From Blastocatellia bacterium (GTDB lineage Bacteria; Acidobacteriota; Blastocatellia; Pyrinomonadales; Pyrinomonadaceae), in assembly GCA_016789145.1 (NCBI GenBank), contig JAEUQI010000028.1, positions 1 to 37,067 on the forward strand: a DNA stretch of 37,067 bases, read 5' to 3'. Positions 1 through 8,579 of the stretch are shown here, piece by piece; the stretch's first letter is position 1, and every line of letters starts with the position of its first letter. The notes under the pieces were generated by a model that made no database searches, was not told the DNA's origin, and saw nothing but the letters and a program-made list of their open reading frames with translations. Both the position numbers and the translations under genes were made by a program.

Positions 1-1
1 C

Positions 2-457
2 CGATTTCGGTTGCGAAGTATCCGTGATCCGCACGCTAATGTTTGGTCGTATGTCTTTCAACAGCGTGTGACGGTTGAACATTCGGGCGGACGTGCGACC
101 AAGATCGTCGAGATGCATCTGGACGAAGGCGACTACAAAGTATTTGAGCAATACGGCGGACGCCAGCAACGAAATAGCGGAAACGAGATACGTAAGAATC
201 GCTATTTCCATGATTATGACAACCACGCGTGGCGGTTCGATGTTTACCTAGGCGATCCTACCGGCGTGATCATTGGCGCTGTCGAGTTTACCGATATGGC
301 AGACAGCGAGCGGTTCGAGCCGCCGCCGTTCGCGGTGATCGAGATCACCGGCGACGATTTTTTTGACGGCAGGAATCTAATAACGAAGACCTCCGACGAA
401 ATTCGTGCGGAGGTCCAAAGACTTAGTTCGATGATCGAACCGATGATTGATGAATAG
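2..457 (+). CDS. CYTH-domain protein, 3' part (5' end outside window)
   Basis: The open frame runs to the left edge of the window, so the N-terminus is missing; the TTG at 11 is probably internal. The conserved CYTH N-terminal element (EIERKF-like) is not present, which fits truncation by the window edge. The visible part matches a CYTH C-terminal half: IRKNRYF, then a WRFDVYLG strand, the GVIIGAVEF strand, EPPPF and EITGDDFFDGRNL, as in the EVT...Y.N..L ending of the family. CYTH enzymes hydrolyse or bind triphosphates such as inorganic triphosphate; the exact substrate cannot be told here. The gene ends at 457, directly against the stop of the convergent gene at 458, with no terminator between them. 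Confidence 0.6.
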   Translation, partial: RFRLRSIRDPHANVWSYVFQQRVTVEHSGGRATKIVEMHLDEGDYKVFEQYGGRQQRNSGNEIRKNRYFHDYDNHAWRFDVYLGDPTGVIIGAVEFTDMADSERFEPPPFAVIEITGDDFFDGRNLITKTSDEIRAEVQRLSSMIEPMIDE

Positions 458-1684
458 TTACTGTTTGCGAGGCGTCATCGGCACGTTTCGCTCAAGCGAA
501 TCCCAGATCTGCAAATAGATCTTTGTTTCACGCGGAATGAGCGTCGCCCAATCCTGGCCGCCACGATTGATGTATCCGGGCAGACGTGCGGGATTTGAAT
601 TGTAGCCGGCAGCCATCAGATGTTCAGGCCGAGCCCAGCCTAAAGCAAGTGCATTCTGAACCGAAGGACTTGCCGCAAGATCGTTCCAGGTCATTTGCAT
701 GTAAAGCAGCATCGCTCGGCAAGCGTTGACGTGGTTGCGCATGCCTTCGACAAAGTCGGGCATGAGGTTGGCGTTAGGGAAGCGAGCACGCACCATACGA
801 TACGTCGGAGCGATCATCTGCACCATGCCGCCGGCACCGGCCGAGCTGACGGAATAACGATAGGTCTGGCCTTCGTTCAGAGCAAACAGAGTAAAGATGT
901 CGTTGTAAATATTTCCGTGAAGTTCGGTGCGAAAACGCAGATGATCGACGTGTTCGACGGTCGCCAGACGTTCCGCCATATCGGCGATCTTTGGTTGGAT
1001 CGGATAGCCCATCGTTCGCAATTGCTCGCGAGCGATGTCGATCGTATTACGAACGTAGAATTTGCCGGCGTTTACAACCTCAGGCGTGATCAGCTCGGGA
1101 TGGCTCGAAACGTAATATGCCATTTCCGAGAAAACACCGCGATTTTCACGCGGATATTGCACCATTAATGGATAATGCTCGTTGCCGTTCTGGTCGGTGA
1201 TGATGACCGGCGTGTTGACGCCATTGCCGCGGATCGTTTTTGAGAAAAGTGTTTTGCCATTTGCCGAAACAACAGGAGTTACTAGACCGTGACCTAAAAA
1301 CTGATCTTTCGTCAGCACATAAGAATCGATCTGCCGCGTTCGCATATCGTAGAATGCCACGCGAATTAGGGTCGTGAAGTTCACCGGCTCAGCTGACGCG
1401 ATCGTCAACGGACGTGCGACGAGATAACGGCGTGCTTCGGCTAGTTTGGACTTGATCTGTGAAAAAGCGATCCCGTTTCTATTGAGATTGCTGACCTGAG
1501 GAATTGCTTGCGGTGTCGGCGCCGGCTTGATTGGCTGGCCTACGATGATCGGAGTTGCCATCGGTTTGGGTGCAACCTGTACCGGTGTCGCCGTTGGTAT
1601 CGTGTTCGTAACGACTACTCGCGACTGCGAAAAAGCTGCGGTTGCGGACAAAAGCGTGATTCCGAGGACGGCAATTCTTTTCAT
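458..1684 (-). CDS. Secreted lytic transglycosylase-like protein
   Basis: 408 residues with a clear signal peptide (hydrophobic residues 4-17, ending AAFSQ), so it is exported. Residues 28-62 are a low-complexity Pro/Thr/Ala linker. The C-terminal third resembles an SLT (lysozyme-like) fold: a Glu at about 271 in ALNEGQTYRYS is followed by SSAGAGGMVQMIAPTY, as in the E-S...S.aGA.GLmQ.mP.T signature, and later AAGYNSNPARL resembles the AYN.Gp motif. The likely role is cleavage of peptidoglycan glycan strands in the periplasm. The signature is divergent (Ser after the catalytic Glu is replaced by Gly), so activity is inferred. It is divergent from glmM, with about 210 bp between the two starts. 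Confidence 0.6.
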   Translation of the reverse strand: MKRIAVLGITLLSATAAFSQSRVVVTNTIPTATPVQVAPKPMATPIIVGQPIKPAPTPQAIPQVSNLNRNGIAFSQIKSKLAEARRYLVARPLTIASAEPVNFTTLIRVAFYDMRTRQIDSYVLTKDQFLGHGLVTPVVSANGKTLFSKTIRGNGVNTPVIITDQNGNEHYPLMVQYPRENRGVFSEMAYYVSSHPELITPEVVNAGKFYVRNTIDIAREQLRTMGYPIQPKIADMAERLATVEHVDHLRFRTELHGNIYNDIFTLFALNEGQTYRYSVSSAGAGGMVQMIAPTYRMVRARFPNANLMPDFVEGMRNHVNACRAMLLYMQMTWNDLAASPSVQNALALGWARPEHLMAAGYNSNPARLPGYINRGGQDWATLIPRETKIYLQIWDSLERNVPMTPRKQ

Positions 1685-1833
1685 AATTTGTGATCGGAGA
1701 GTCGCTGACAGGCTTGTTATCTCAATTTTGGTTCGTCAGCAGGTATAAGATTCGCTCATTCGATATGCGGTTGTCAACAGTTTTTGAAAAAATTATTGAT
1801 ATCACAAAAAATGCTTATAGATATTTCGGCTCG

Positions 1834-1861
1834 TTTACTGATCGGCGTTATTGTGTAAACT
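1834..1861 (+). promoter_or_regulatory. Possible sigma-70 promoter of glmM
   Basis: TTTACT (1834-1839), a 16-bp spacer and TAAACT (1856-1861) lie about 35 bp before the glmM start. The -35 match is weak, so this is tentative. Confidence 0.25.
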
Positions 1862-1895
1862 ATTGATTTGCCGATAGATTCGGCGTTCGGTTTGT

Positions 1896-3239
1896 ATGAA
1901 AAGACTATTTGGAACCGACGGTATCAGAGGTGTCGCGGGCGAATTTCCGCTAGACGCGGCGACTGTTCGTATGATCGGAACTTCGCTATCGAGGCAATTC
2001 GAGGCCAAACTTGGCAGGGCTCCGCGATTTGTGATTGGCCGCGATACCAGGGAATCGGGAAGTTGGTTGGAAGAAGCGATCGCGAGTGGTGCGAGTGCTG
2101 CCGGAGCCAAATGCGAGTCGGCGGGCGTGATCACAACGCCGGGCGTTGCGTATTTGACCGCGAAACTTGGCTTTGACGCCGGTATTGTTATCAGTGCATC
2201 GCATAATCCTTATCAAGACAATGGCATCAAGGTCTTTCTTCCCGACGGACGAAAGCTCGACGATGTGACCGAACGAGCCATCGAATCCGACATTGCAGCG
2301 GGCATTGGTGCCGGAACCTCAGTCGTCGAATCGAAAGAGTCTTCGGAGCATCTTGCTGAGTATCAGGCTGATTACATTGAGCATCTTCGAGCGGGCGTTC
2401 CGGGACTTTCCCTTGTAGGACGCAAGATAGTCATCGATTGCGCGAATGGTGCGGCGTCGCATTTAGCTCCTGAGTTGTTCGCGTCTTTGGGCGCTGAGGT
2501 CGTTGCCATACACAATGAGCCGAATGGCGTGAACATCAACGAAGATTGCGGTTCGACGCATATTGATGACCTAAGAGAGGCTGTTGTCGTTCACCGAGCT
2601 GATCTCGGGATCGCTTTCGACGGTGACGCAGATAGAGCATTGTTCGTTGACGAGAATGGCGAGATCGTTGATGGCGACGCGACGTTGTGGATCATTGCTC
2701 GGAAGCTGCACAATAACGGAACATTGAAAGCCGAGAAGGTGATCGCGACGGTAATGAGCAATATCGGTCTGCAGAAGGCGCTGGATTCGATCCGCGTTGA
2801 GCTTGTCCGTACCGATGTCGGTGACAAATACGTCCTCGCTGAGCTACTAAATTCCGGTGCCTCGATCGGCGGCGAGCAATCGGGCCATATCATTTTCCCC
2901 GAGATCGGACTCGTCGGTGACGGTATGATGACTGCGCTGTTACTGCTCGAAGCGGTTGGCGATCGAACGTTAACCGAAGCGATCGAGGGCTTTACGCAGT
3001 ATCCGCAGACGCTTGTCAATGTTAAGGTCGCGAAGAAAGTGCCGTTCGAGGAACTGCCAGACGTTGTCGCCGCCAAAGGCGAGATCGAGCGAGAGCTACA
3101 CGGCGAGGGCCGCCTATTGCTTCGCTATTCAGGCACCGAAAACCTCGCTCGCGTGATGATCGAGGGGAAAGATCAGAGCGAGATCGAGCGAATGGCGCAT
3201 AGGTTAGCTGAAGTAATTAAACTAAGCCTGGAGCAGTGA
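1896..3239 (+). CDS. glmM: Phosphoglucosamine mutase
   Basis: 447 residues, the usual family length. It interconverts glucosamine-6-phosphate and glucosamine-1-phosphate on the route to UDP-GlcNAc, which feeds peptidoglycan and other envelope polymers in the cytoplasm. It starts MKRLFGTDGIRG, as GlmM proteins do. The phosphoserine loop ISASHNP places the catalytic Ser at 102, the magnesium loop DGDADR is at 242-247, and the C-terminal phosphate-binding loop RYSGTEN is present. The TDGIRG start and GEQSGH sugar loop favour GlmM over other hexose phosphomutases. It is first in a tight run with the ABM-like gene (3 bp later) and aroB. Confidence 0.95.
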   Translation: MKRLFGTDGIRGVAGEFPLDAATVRMIGTSLSRQFEAKLGRAPRFVIGRDTRESGSWLEEAIASGASAAGAKCESAGVITTPGVAYLTAKLGFDAGIVISASHNPYQDNGIKVFLPDGRKLDDVTERAIESDIAAGIGAGTSVVESKESSEHLAEYQADYIEHLRAGVPGLSLVGRKIVIDCANGAASHLAPELFASLGAEVVAIHNEPNGVNINEDCGSTHIDDLREAVVVHRADLGIAFDGDADRALFVDENGEIVDGDATLWIIARKLHNNGTLKAEKVIATVMSNIGLQKALDSIRVELVRTDVGDKYVLAELLNSGASIGGEQSGHIIFPEIGLVGDGMMTALLLLEAVGDRTLTEAIEGFTQYPQTLVNVKVAKKVPFEELPDVVAAKGEIERELHGEGRLLLRYSGTENLARVMIEGKDQSEIERMAHRLAEVIKLSLEQ

Positions 3240-3242
3240 ACG

Positions 3243-3551
3243 ATGGTTGTTTTTTTGTATCGGTGGCGGCTCAAGAGCGGAATGGAGCAGCAATTTGCTG
3301 ACGCTTGGGCGGTTGTCACTAAGTATCATCTAGAGCATTCGAAGTCGCTTGGCTCACGACTACATAAAGGTAGCGATGGTATCCATTATGGTTATGCCTG
3401 CTGGCCGGATGCTGAAACAAGAAAGGAGGCCTTCGAGAAACCATTCGAGATGCCCGAGTTTGGTTTAATGCGTGAAGCGATCGAGGAATCTTTCCCCGCA
3501 GTCGAATTGAATGTTCTTAATGACCTAATTTCTGCCCGAAGCAATGCGTGA
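3243..3551 (+). CDS. Small ABM-like (dimeric alpha/beta barrel) protein
   Basis: 102 residues. The pattern of an N-terminal strand (VVFLYRWRLK), helix (EQQFADAWAVVTKYH), central strands and a second helix before a final strand resembles the antibiotic biosynthesis monooxygenase (ABM) fold of small ferredoxin-like dimers. Those proteins range from quinol monooxygenases to heme-degrading enzymes and proteins with no known activity, so no reaction is assigned. The gene starts 3 bp after glmM and its last 8 bp overlap aroB, so all three are probably cotranscribed and translationally coupled. It has no signal peptide and should be cytoplasmic. Confidence 0.55.
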   Translation: MVVFLYRWRLKSGMEQQFADAWAVVTKYHLEHSKSLGSRLHKGSDGIHYGYACWPDAETRKEAFEKPFEMPEFGLMREAIEESFPAVELNVLNDLISARSNA

Positions 3552-4656
3552 AATAAAGATAAAATTTGCCGAGCGAAGCTCAGACTATGCGATCGCGATC
3601 GGAGGCGGTCGTATTTCCGGCGTAGGTGTGTGGGCCGCAGCAACGCTTGGTAATATCGGCAAAGTCGTCGTCATTTCGAACACGACGGTTTTCAAACTAT
3701 ACGGCGACGAGGTCGAGCGTTCGTTAAACAGCTCGGGATTTAAGACCTCTCGTTTCTTGATGCAGGATGGCGAAGAGTTCAAAACGCTTGCTACGGCGAC
3801 TAAGGCTCTAAAAGCAATGTCCACAGTAGGGCTTGAGCGTACTGATGCAGTTGTTGCACTAGGCGGCGGAGTGGTCGGCGACCTCGCCGGATTTGTGTCT
3901 TCTATATATCTCCGAGGAGTCAGGTTTTTGCAGATCCCGACAACGCTACTGGCAATGGTCGATTCGTCAGTCGGAGGCAAGACAGGCGTTAATGCAGCGT
4001 TTGGCAAGAACACGATCGGTTCGTTTCACCAGCCGGCCGGCGTGCTCGTTGATACCACTGTCCTCTCGACTCTGGCTGAACGCGAGATGACAGCGGGACT
4101 CTGCGAGATGGTAAAGCATGCGGTGCTCTCTGGACCGAAATTGATGAATGAAACTCGGCTCTGGCTCGCGGACCGCGAGGATACCCTGCTGAGGAGGCTG
4201 ATCGCCGCAAACATCCTATTCAAAGCAAAGATCGTCGCGGGTGACGAGTTTGAATCGACCTCGCGGACGGACGCGCGCTCGAGAAAAATACTGAATTTCG
4301 GTCACACGCTTGCCCATGCTTTAGAAAAGGCCACGAACTACTCGTATTTCCGCCACGGCGAGGCTGTTGGATATGGAGTGCTGTATGCCGCGGAGCTTTC
4401 AAAATCTCTTGCTTTTCTTGATAAGAACGATGTAAAATTGTTATACGATGTTGTGCACCGTGGCGGCCCCTTGCCGTCATTAGCCAATATCGATTTCGAC
4501 AGTGTGTTCGAGGCATTTCGTTCGGACAAGAAGAATGTCGCGGGATCTTTGCAAATGATCCTATTAAAAGGACTCGGCCGTCCGATTATCGTAAGCTCCG
4601 ATGGCATTTCCCGCCGTCAGCACGAGGCCGCATTCAAACGCATCGACAAGTTTTGA
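3544..4656 (+). CDS. aroB: 3-dehydroquinate synthase
   Basis: 370 residues, normal for the family. It converts DAHP to 3-dehydroquinate, the second step of the shikimate pathway, using NAD and a divalent metal in the cytoplasm. The NAD-binding run GGGVVGDLAGF is followed by RGVRFLQIPTTLLAMVDSSVGGKTGVN, both hallmarks of AroB. The metal ligands are visible as the Glu in LCEMVKHAVL and the His residues in NFGHTLAHALE and RHGEAVGYG. It overlaps the preceding gene by 8 bp, and the next gene starts 43 bp downstream. Confidence 0.95.
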   Translation: MREIKIKFAERSSDYAIAIGGGRISGVGVWAAATLGNIGKVVVISNTTVFKLYGDEVERSLNSSGFKTSRFLMQDGEEFKTLATATKALKAMSTVGLERTDAVVALGGGVVGDLAGFVSSIYLRGVRFLQIPTTLLAMVDSSVGGKTGVNAAFGKNTIGSFHQPAGVLVDTTVLSTLAEREMTAGLCEMVKHAVLSGPKLMNETRLWLADREDTLLRRLIAANILFKAKIVAGDEFESTSRTDARSRKILNFGHTLAHALEKATNYSYFRHGEAVGYGVLYAAELSKSLAFLDKNDVKLLYDVVHRGGPLPSLANIDFDSVFEAFRSDKKNVAGSLQMILLKGLGRPIIVSSDGISRRQHEAAFKRIDKF

Positions 4657-4699
4657 TCAAGGCACACGGTTCTCTCCTGCCTTGGGGGAGCGTCCAAAA

Positions 4700-5116
4700 A
4701 TGAGAAAAGATTTCAAAGAACGAACTGGCGAACGCGGCAGCGCGGGCGTCAAATTTGTCATCGCCTTACTGGTGATCGGCCTTACTGCGAACGCGGGCTA
4801 CAACTATATTCCCGTTGCATACGAGGCGGAATCGATGAAATCGGAGATGTCGACCGCGGTTTTGCAAGGCATTGCGATGCCGGGGAAGATCAATCCGGTT
4901 GACAACGTGAAAGCGCGTATTCAGAAAGCCATGCAGATCGCGGCTTTACCGCAAGACGCGACTTTGACCGTCACCCAGAACGGCAATGCTATCAACGCTC
5001 GAGTCGCCTACGTACGCGAAGTGTCGATCTTGCCGTTCGGAATATATCGATATCGATACGTTTTCGACCATACGGCTACGCCGACAGGATTTTTGCTCAA
5101 ACAGGCCGGAAGCTAA
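4700..5116 (+). CDS. Small membrane-anchored protein, DUF4845-like
   Basis: 138 residues from the ATG at 4700, which has a good ribosome binding site (GGGGGAG at 4684-4690). The frame is open back to 4601, but that stretch overlaps aroB and is an unlikely start. The N-terminus is basic, then a single hydrophobic segment follows (VKFVIALLVIGLTANAGYNY) with the rest outside the membrane. Its layout, a GERGSAGVKF lead into a pilin-like N-terminal helix followed by a small alpha/beta region, resembles DUF4845 or pseudopilin-like proteins, but there is no convincing prepilin cleavage site. Function unknown. It probably shares the glmM-aroB transcript, and its end overlaps the convergent radical SAM gene by 4 bp. 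Confidence 0.6.
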   Translation: MRKDFKERTGERGSAGVKFVIALLVIGLTANAGYNYIPVAYEAESMKSEMSTAVLQGIAMPGKINPVDNVKARIQKAMQIAALPQDATLTVTQNGNAINARVAYVREVSILPFGIYRYRYVFDHTATPTGFLLKQAGS

Positions 5117-6996
5117 ACCGCCGCGATCATCTCGCGTATCTTAAGCGGCTGAATTTGGATCAGGCCTTCAGGTGCGTCGGCGAGCCAAGTTGAGGGACAA
5201 ACGCCGCACGTAGTACATTTTTCGACAGCCGGACACGGGAGGCTTGAAAGAGCTTCGCGTGCTTTTTCATGTTCGGTCCTAAGAAACTCAAACGATAAGC
5301 CCGAATCGACGATCGACCATGGCAGAAATTCGTCATACGAGCGGTCTCGCGAAGTGTGAAACGCCGGATCGACGCCTGTCTCTCGCAAAGCTCGGTCGAG
5401 GTCGCCATTGAACCTGGCGGCCGCATCAATGACCTTCGCAACGGTTCGATCGCCAGAAGAGTACAACGCTTGTTCATGAGCGATACGAGCCGACATAAAT
5501 CGAACATCGACGTTCGGGATCCGCGAAAGGCCCTTGCAGACGTATTTGATGCGACGCTTTAGCTCGCGTTCGTCGCAAATCGCGTCCCATTGAAGCGGCG
5601 TGTTCGGTTTTGGAACAAAGCCATTGAGCGACGGGATTATCTTGCCGGCGCGACCGATCTTTTTGCCGGCTTCGAGCATTCGGTCTTTGATTCGCTCTAC
5701 GAGTACGAACATTTCGTCGAGGTCTTCCTGGGTTTCGGTCGGCAGGCCTACCATCATATAGAGCTTGATAGTGAGCATTCCGCGATCGAAGACCGCGCCG
5801 CATATATCTACGATCTCGTCGTTGGTCAGATTCTTGTTGATCACTCGACGCAGACGGTCGCTGCCTGTTTCGGGTGCGACGGCGATCTGTTGATCTTTTG
5901 ATTCAACGAGAGCATCAAGTAATTCTTCCGAGATCTGATCCAGGCGGAGGCTCGAAACCGAGATGCGATAGTCCATCGCCCGCAGTTCGCGGAGAATGGT
6001 CGATATCTCGGGATGGTCGCAAACTGCCGTAGAAACAAGCCCGATCTTGTCGGTCTTGTGACGCCATTCGCGAGCCTTGTCTAATATATCTTTTGCGGGT
6101 ACGACGCGCGGCGGATAATAGTTGTATCCGGCCCAACAGAACCGGCAGCCTTGCGAACAGCCCCGAGATATCTCGACCAATAGCCTGTCGCCCATTTCAG
6201 CCTCGGGCGACCAAACCGATGTCGAAGGACAGAATGTTTCTTGGCTAACAAGGAAATCAGCAAGCTCAGTTTCTCCGCGCTTTAAAGCACGTCGCAGGGT
6301 TCCTTCTTTCGGATTTACCGATGCCAGTGCACGTCCAACTCGACGCGGGACGCCTTCTTGATTTGGAACGTAATCGAAGACGGTGCCGTCATCGTTGTAA
6401 ATGACATCGTAAAACTCAGGTACATAAAAGCCTCGGCCGATGCGAGCGAGCGAGAGCAATACGTCTTCGCGAGATTCGTTCTCGAAAATGGCGTCGATCA
6501 ATTGATACGCGAGGATCTCGCCTTCGCCGACAGCGATCACGTCTGTAAAGTCAGCGATCGGCTCCGGATTCAGGAACGAAGCTGCTCCGCCCATTATCAC
6601 GAGCGGGTCGAAATGCGTACGTTTTGCCGAGAACACCGGAATGCCCGACATCTGCAGCATCTTCGCCATGTTCAGATAATCGGTCTCGAACGAGATAGAG
6701 AACGCGACCACGTCAAAATCACGAACGCGAGATTGCGACTCAAGCGACAACAGCGGCGTATTCGTGCGTTCGTATTCGCGAAGTTCGTCAGCGTCAGGCA
6801 GGAAAACTCGTTCGCAAACAACGCCGGGAATCGCGTTGAACAGCTCGTACATTGTGTGCAAACCAAGGTTCGCCATGCCGATCGCGTGGGTGTTCGGATA
6901 ACAAAGTGCGATGCGCAGGTCTGCATGGCCGCCGGAACTATAGCCAGTTTCGGCGGCGAGTTTCTTTCTGTAGCTGTCGATGATCTTTCTACTCAT
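5113..6996 (-). CDS. B12-binding/radical SAM protein (TIGR03960-like)
   Basis: 627 residues. The radical SAM cluster motif is C280-x3-C284-x2-C287 (RGCSQGCRFCWAGYNYYPPR). The N-terminal third (residues about 25-165) looks like the cobalamin-binding-type domain seen in MiaB/HemN relatives, with PNTHAIGMANLGLHTMYELFN, SLESQSRVRDFDVVAFSISFE and GGAASFLNPEPIADF; these are characteristic of the TIGR03960 family. The substrate is unknown. The family is often found near ribosome-related genes and a radical-SAM-linked partner, neither of which is seen here. The C-terminus carries an extra cysteine cluster (CPAVEKCTTCGVC) that could bind another Fe-S centre. It is a monocistronic minus-strand gene. 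Confidence 0.8.
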   Translation of the reverse strand: MSRKIIDSYRKKLAAETGYSSGGHADLRIALCYPNTHAIGMANLGLHTMYELFNAIPGVVCERVFLPDADELREYERTNTPLLSLESQSRVRDFDVVAFSISFETDYLNMAKMLQMSGIPVFSAKRTHFDPLVIMGGAASFLNPEPIADFTDVIAVGEGEILAYQLIDAIFENESREDVLLSLARIGRGFYVPEFYDVIYNDDGTVFDYVPNQEGVPRRVGRALASVNPKEGTLRRALKRGETELADFLVSQETFCPSTSVWSPEAEMGDRLLVEISRGCSQGCRFCWAGYNYYPPRVVPAKDILDKAREWRHKTDKIGLVSTAVCDHPEISTILRELRAMDYRISVSSLRLDQISEELLDALVESKDQQIAVAPETGSDRLRRVINKNLTNDEIVDICGAVFDRGMLTIKLYMMVGLPTETQEDLDEMFVLVERIKDRMLEAGKKIGRAGKIIPSLNGFVPKPNTPLQWDAICDERELKRRIKYVCKGLSRIPNVDVRFMSARIAHEQALYSSGDRTVAKVIDAAARFNGDLDRALRETGVDPAFHTSRDRSYDEFLPWSIVDSGLSFEFLRTEHEKAREALSSLPCPAVEKCTTCGVCPSTWLADAPEGLIQIQPLKIREMIAAV

Positions 6997-7040
6997 CTAA
7001 AGATAAACGATTAGGTTATCAGGTTTGCCCTGACATATAA

Positions 7041-7071
7041 AGAAAAAAGCGAAGGCGTTTGAACCTTCGCT
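7041..7071 (-). terminator. Rho-independent terminator of the VWFA-like gene
   Basis: AGCGAAGG (7048-7055) pairs with CCTTCGCT (7064-7071) across an 8-nt loop. Read on the minus strand, the stem is followed by a T run (7043-7048). It lies 23 bp after the stop of the 7094-8356 gene. Confidence 0.75.
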
Positions 7072-7093
7072 CGTTGATACAAAGTTTCAGTCC

Positions 7094-8356
7094 TTACTTC
7101 TTATCCTTTTTATTCGCCGAAGGATTCGGTGCAACGTAATACGGTCGATGTTGAACTCGATAAACCTTGTCGTCAAAAACACCGTCTCCGTCGACATCGA
7201 CCTTAACCTCGAGCTTATGCCGCGTTCCCGGCTTTCGTTGTTCGGCGAGATCGTACGACAGGCTGTATTGATTTCGCAATAGAGCATTGATCTGCTCGAG
7301 ATAGCCGGGAACCTCGCCCTCGAACGTCATCGGATAATGTAGTCCGCCGGATTCCTTGGCGATGGTGTTCATTGCGTTCTGTGCCTGAATAAAGTCCATA
7401 CGGTCGGGCGTGCCGGGCATTACACGCGAGGGGTCCAGGTAGTCGCAATATTTCTTGCAGAACAGGTTTGCTGTGCTAATTATGTAGATCGGAATGCCGC
7501 CTTCCTGCACCATCTTTCGAGCTTCGTCGTAGTTCGATTTACTGAACGTGTCGATGCCGCTCGCGACCAAGATGATAGCCTTTCGCTTTGCCTTGAGCTT
7601 CATCATTCCGTCGTAGTTGGCCTTCCTTTCTTTGCTGTTCTCCAGAACAACGGAATCGCCGACGCCGCCCATGATCGTGAACTTGAGGGCATCCCACAGA
7701 TTATTCTCACGAAATGCCGGCTGGTTTCTTAGCAACAGGTCGACCGTTTTGCGCAATTGAGCAGGGTCGTTAGTAAAGTCCGTGATCGGTGTCGGCCTAA
7801 GGTCAAAGGCGATCACCGATGCGTAATCATTCGGCGGCTTGATGAAATTCGACAGAAAATATGCGACCGGCCTGATCACCTCGTAGGTTCCGGGCTCGAA
7901 ATAGCCGCCTGCCGCTCTGCCGAAGATCTCGCTCCATTTGCTGTACTCAACAACCAGCGTAACGGTGATCGGCTGTTCCGGATTTGAAAAAGCCGAGATC
8001 TCTTGCTTAATGCCGTTCTCGAAGATCGCAAAATTTCCTTTGCTTAGACCTTGGATAATGGCGCCGGTCTTACGGTTATAAACGACCGCATCGAGCGTGA
8101 CGATGTTCGTGTCGATCTTTTCGACCGTATCGTCAACTACCGCGTTCTTTTCCATCTCCTCGAGGCGTTTTTTTTCCTCAGCAGCTTTGATCTCCTCTTC
8201 CGTCGGAGGTTTTGGGCGATCGTTCTTTTTTCCGTCGCCCGTTGAACTGCTCGGGCGTTGCGGTTTTGATTGACCGATCGCCAACGGAGCCGAGCTTGCA
8301 AACAGAAGAATGCCAAGTAATAACGCAGAGACAGTTCGCGTGATGCAGTAATTCAT
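7094..8356 (-). CDS. Secreted VWFA-related acidobacterial-type protein
   Basis: 420 residues with an N-terminal signal segment (about residues 8-28, ending PLAIGQS). A charged, probably helical stretch follows (residues 45-72, rich in Lys and Glu). The NIVTLDAVVYNRKTGAIIQGL and NFAIFENGIKQEISAF segments are the recurrent start of the VWFA-related domain that is abundant in Acidobacteria. The Rossmann-like VWA core runs from about 130 (ITVTLVVEYSKW) to 370 and ends in a small beta domain (GTRHKLEVKVDVDGDGVFDDKVY). The metal-binding MIDAS motif (D-x-S-x-S) is replaced by EYSKW, so metal-dependent ligand binding may be lost. The role is unknown, probably an extracytoplasmic binding or scaffold function. 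Confidence 0.8.
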   Translation of the reverse strand: MNYCITRTVSALLLGILLFASSAPLAIGQSKPQRPSSSTGDGKKNDRPKPPTEEEIKAAEEKKRLEEMEKNAVVDDTVEKIDTNIVTLDAVVYNRKTGAIIQGLSKGNFAIFENGIKQEISAFSNPEQPITVTLVVEYSKWSEIFGRAAGGYFEPGTYEVIRPVAYFLSNFIKPPNDYASVIAFDLRPTPITDFTNDPAQLRKTVDLLLRNQPAFRENNLWDALKFTIMGGVGDSVVLENSKERKANYDGMMKLKAKRKAIILVASGIDTFSKSNYDEARKMVQEGGIPIYIISTANLFCKKYCDYLDPSRVMPGTPDRMDFIQAQNAMNTIAKESGGLHYPMTFEGEVPGYLEQINALLRNQYSLSYDLAEQRKPGTRHKLEVKVDVDGDGVFDDKVYRVQHRPYYVAPNPSANKKDKK

Positions 8357-8492
8357 AGGTAATACCTGCGGAGGGTTTAAACAGTAACTATTAGATACAG
8401 ATTGTGCGGTTTTGGTTGGACAAAGGCAAGGCTTCGTTCAACAGAAAGAAAGATCGACCGAAATCGACGGCTTCCTATTTCGTGAGGCCTCG

Positions 8493-8579
8493 TGTCCACG
8501 ATTTTACGCCCTTGTCCACGGCGTGTCCACCACGTGTCCACCGGCTGTCCACGGCGTGTCCACGGGTGCTTGTGGACAC
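8493..8579 (+). repeat. Phased TGTCCAC array, possible DnaA-box-like cluster
   Basis: TGTCCAC occurs at 8493, 8513, 8524, 8535, 8546 and 8557. The last five are spaced exactly 11 bp apart, about one helical turn, so they face the same side of the DNA. The spacers are 4 bp and GC-rich. An inverted copy (TGTGGACAC, 8571-8579) closes the array. With flanking bases the units read TTGTCCACG, GTGTCCACG, GTGTCCACC, CTGTCCACG and GTGTCCACA, close to the DnaA box TTATCCACA and closer to the TTGTCCACA form known from high-GC bacteria. Binding by DnaA is inference; a dedicated regulator is equally possible. Confidence 0.7.

Noticed and set aside
4601-4699. Longer start for the DUF4845-like gene
   Set aside because: It would overlap aroB by 56 bp and put a 33-residue hydrophilic extension before the basic N-terminus; ATG 4700 has a strong ribosome binding site.
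6358-7014. 218-codon plus-strand open frame
   Set aside because: It is antisense to the N-terminal domain of the radical SAM protein and has no recognisable domain.
8493-8579. CRISPR array
   Set aside because: Repeat units are 7 bp with 4-bp spacers and no cas genes are near; CRISPR repeats are much longer and spacers about 30 bp or more.
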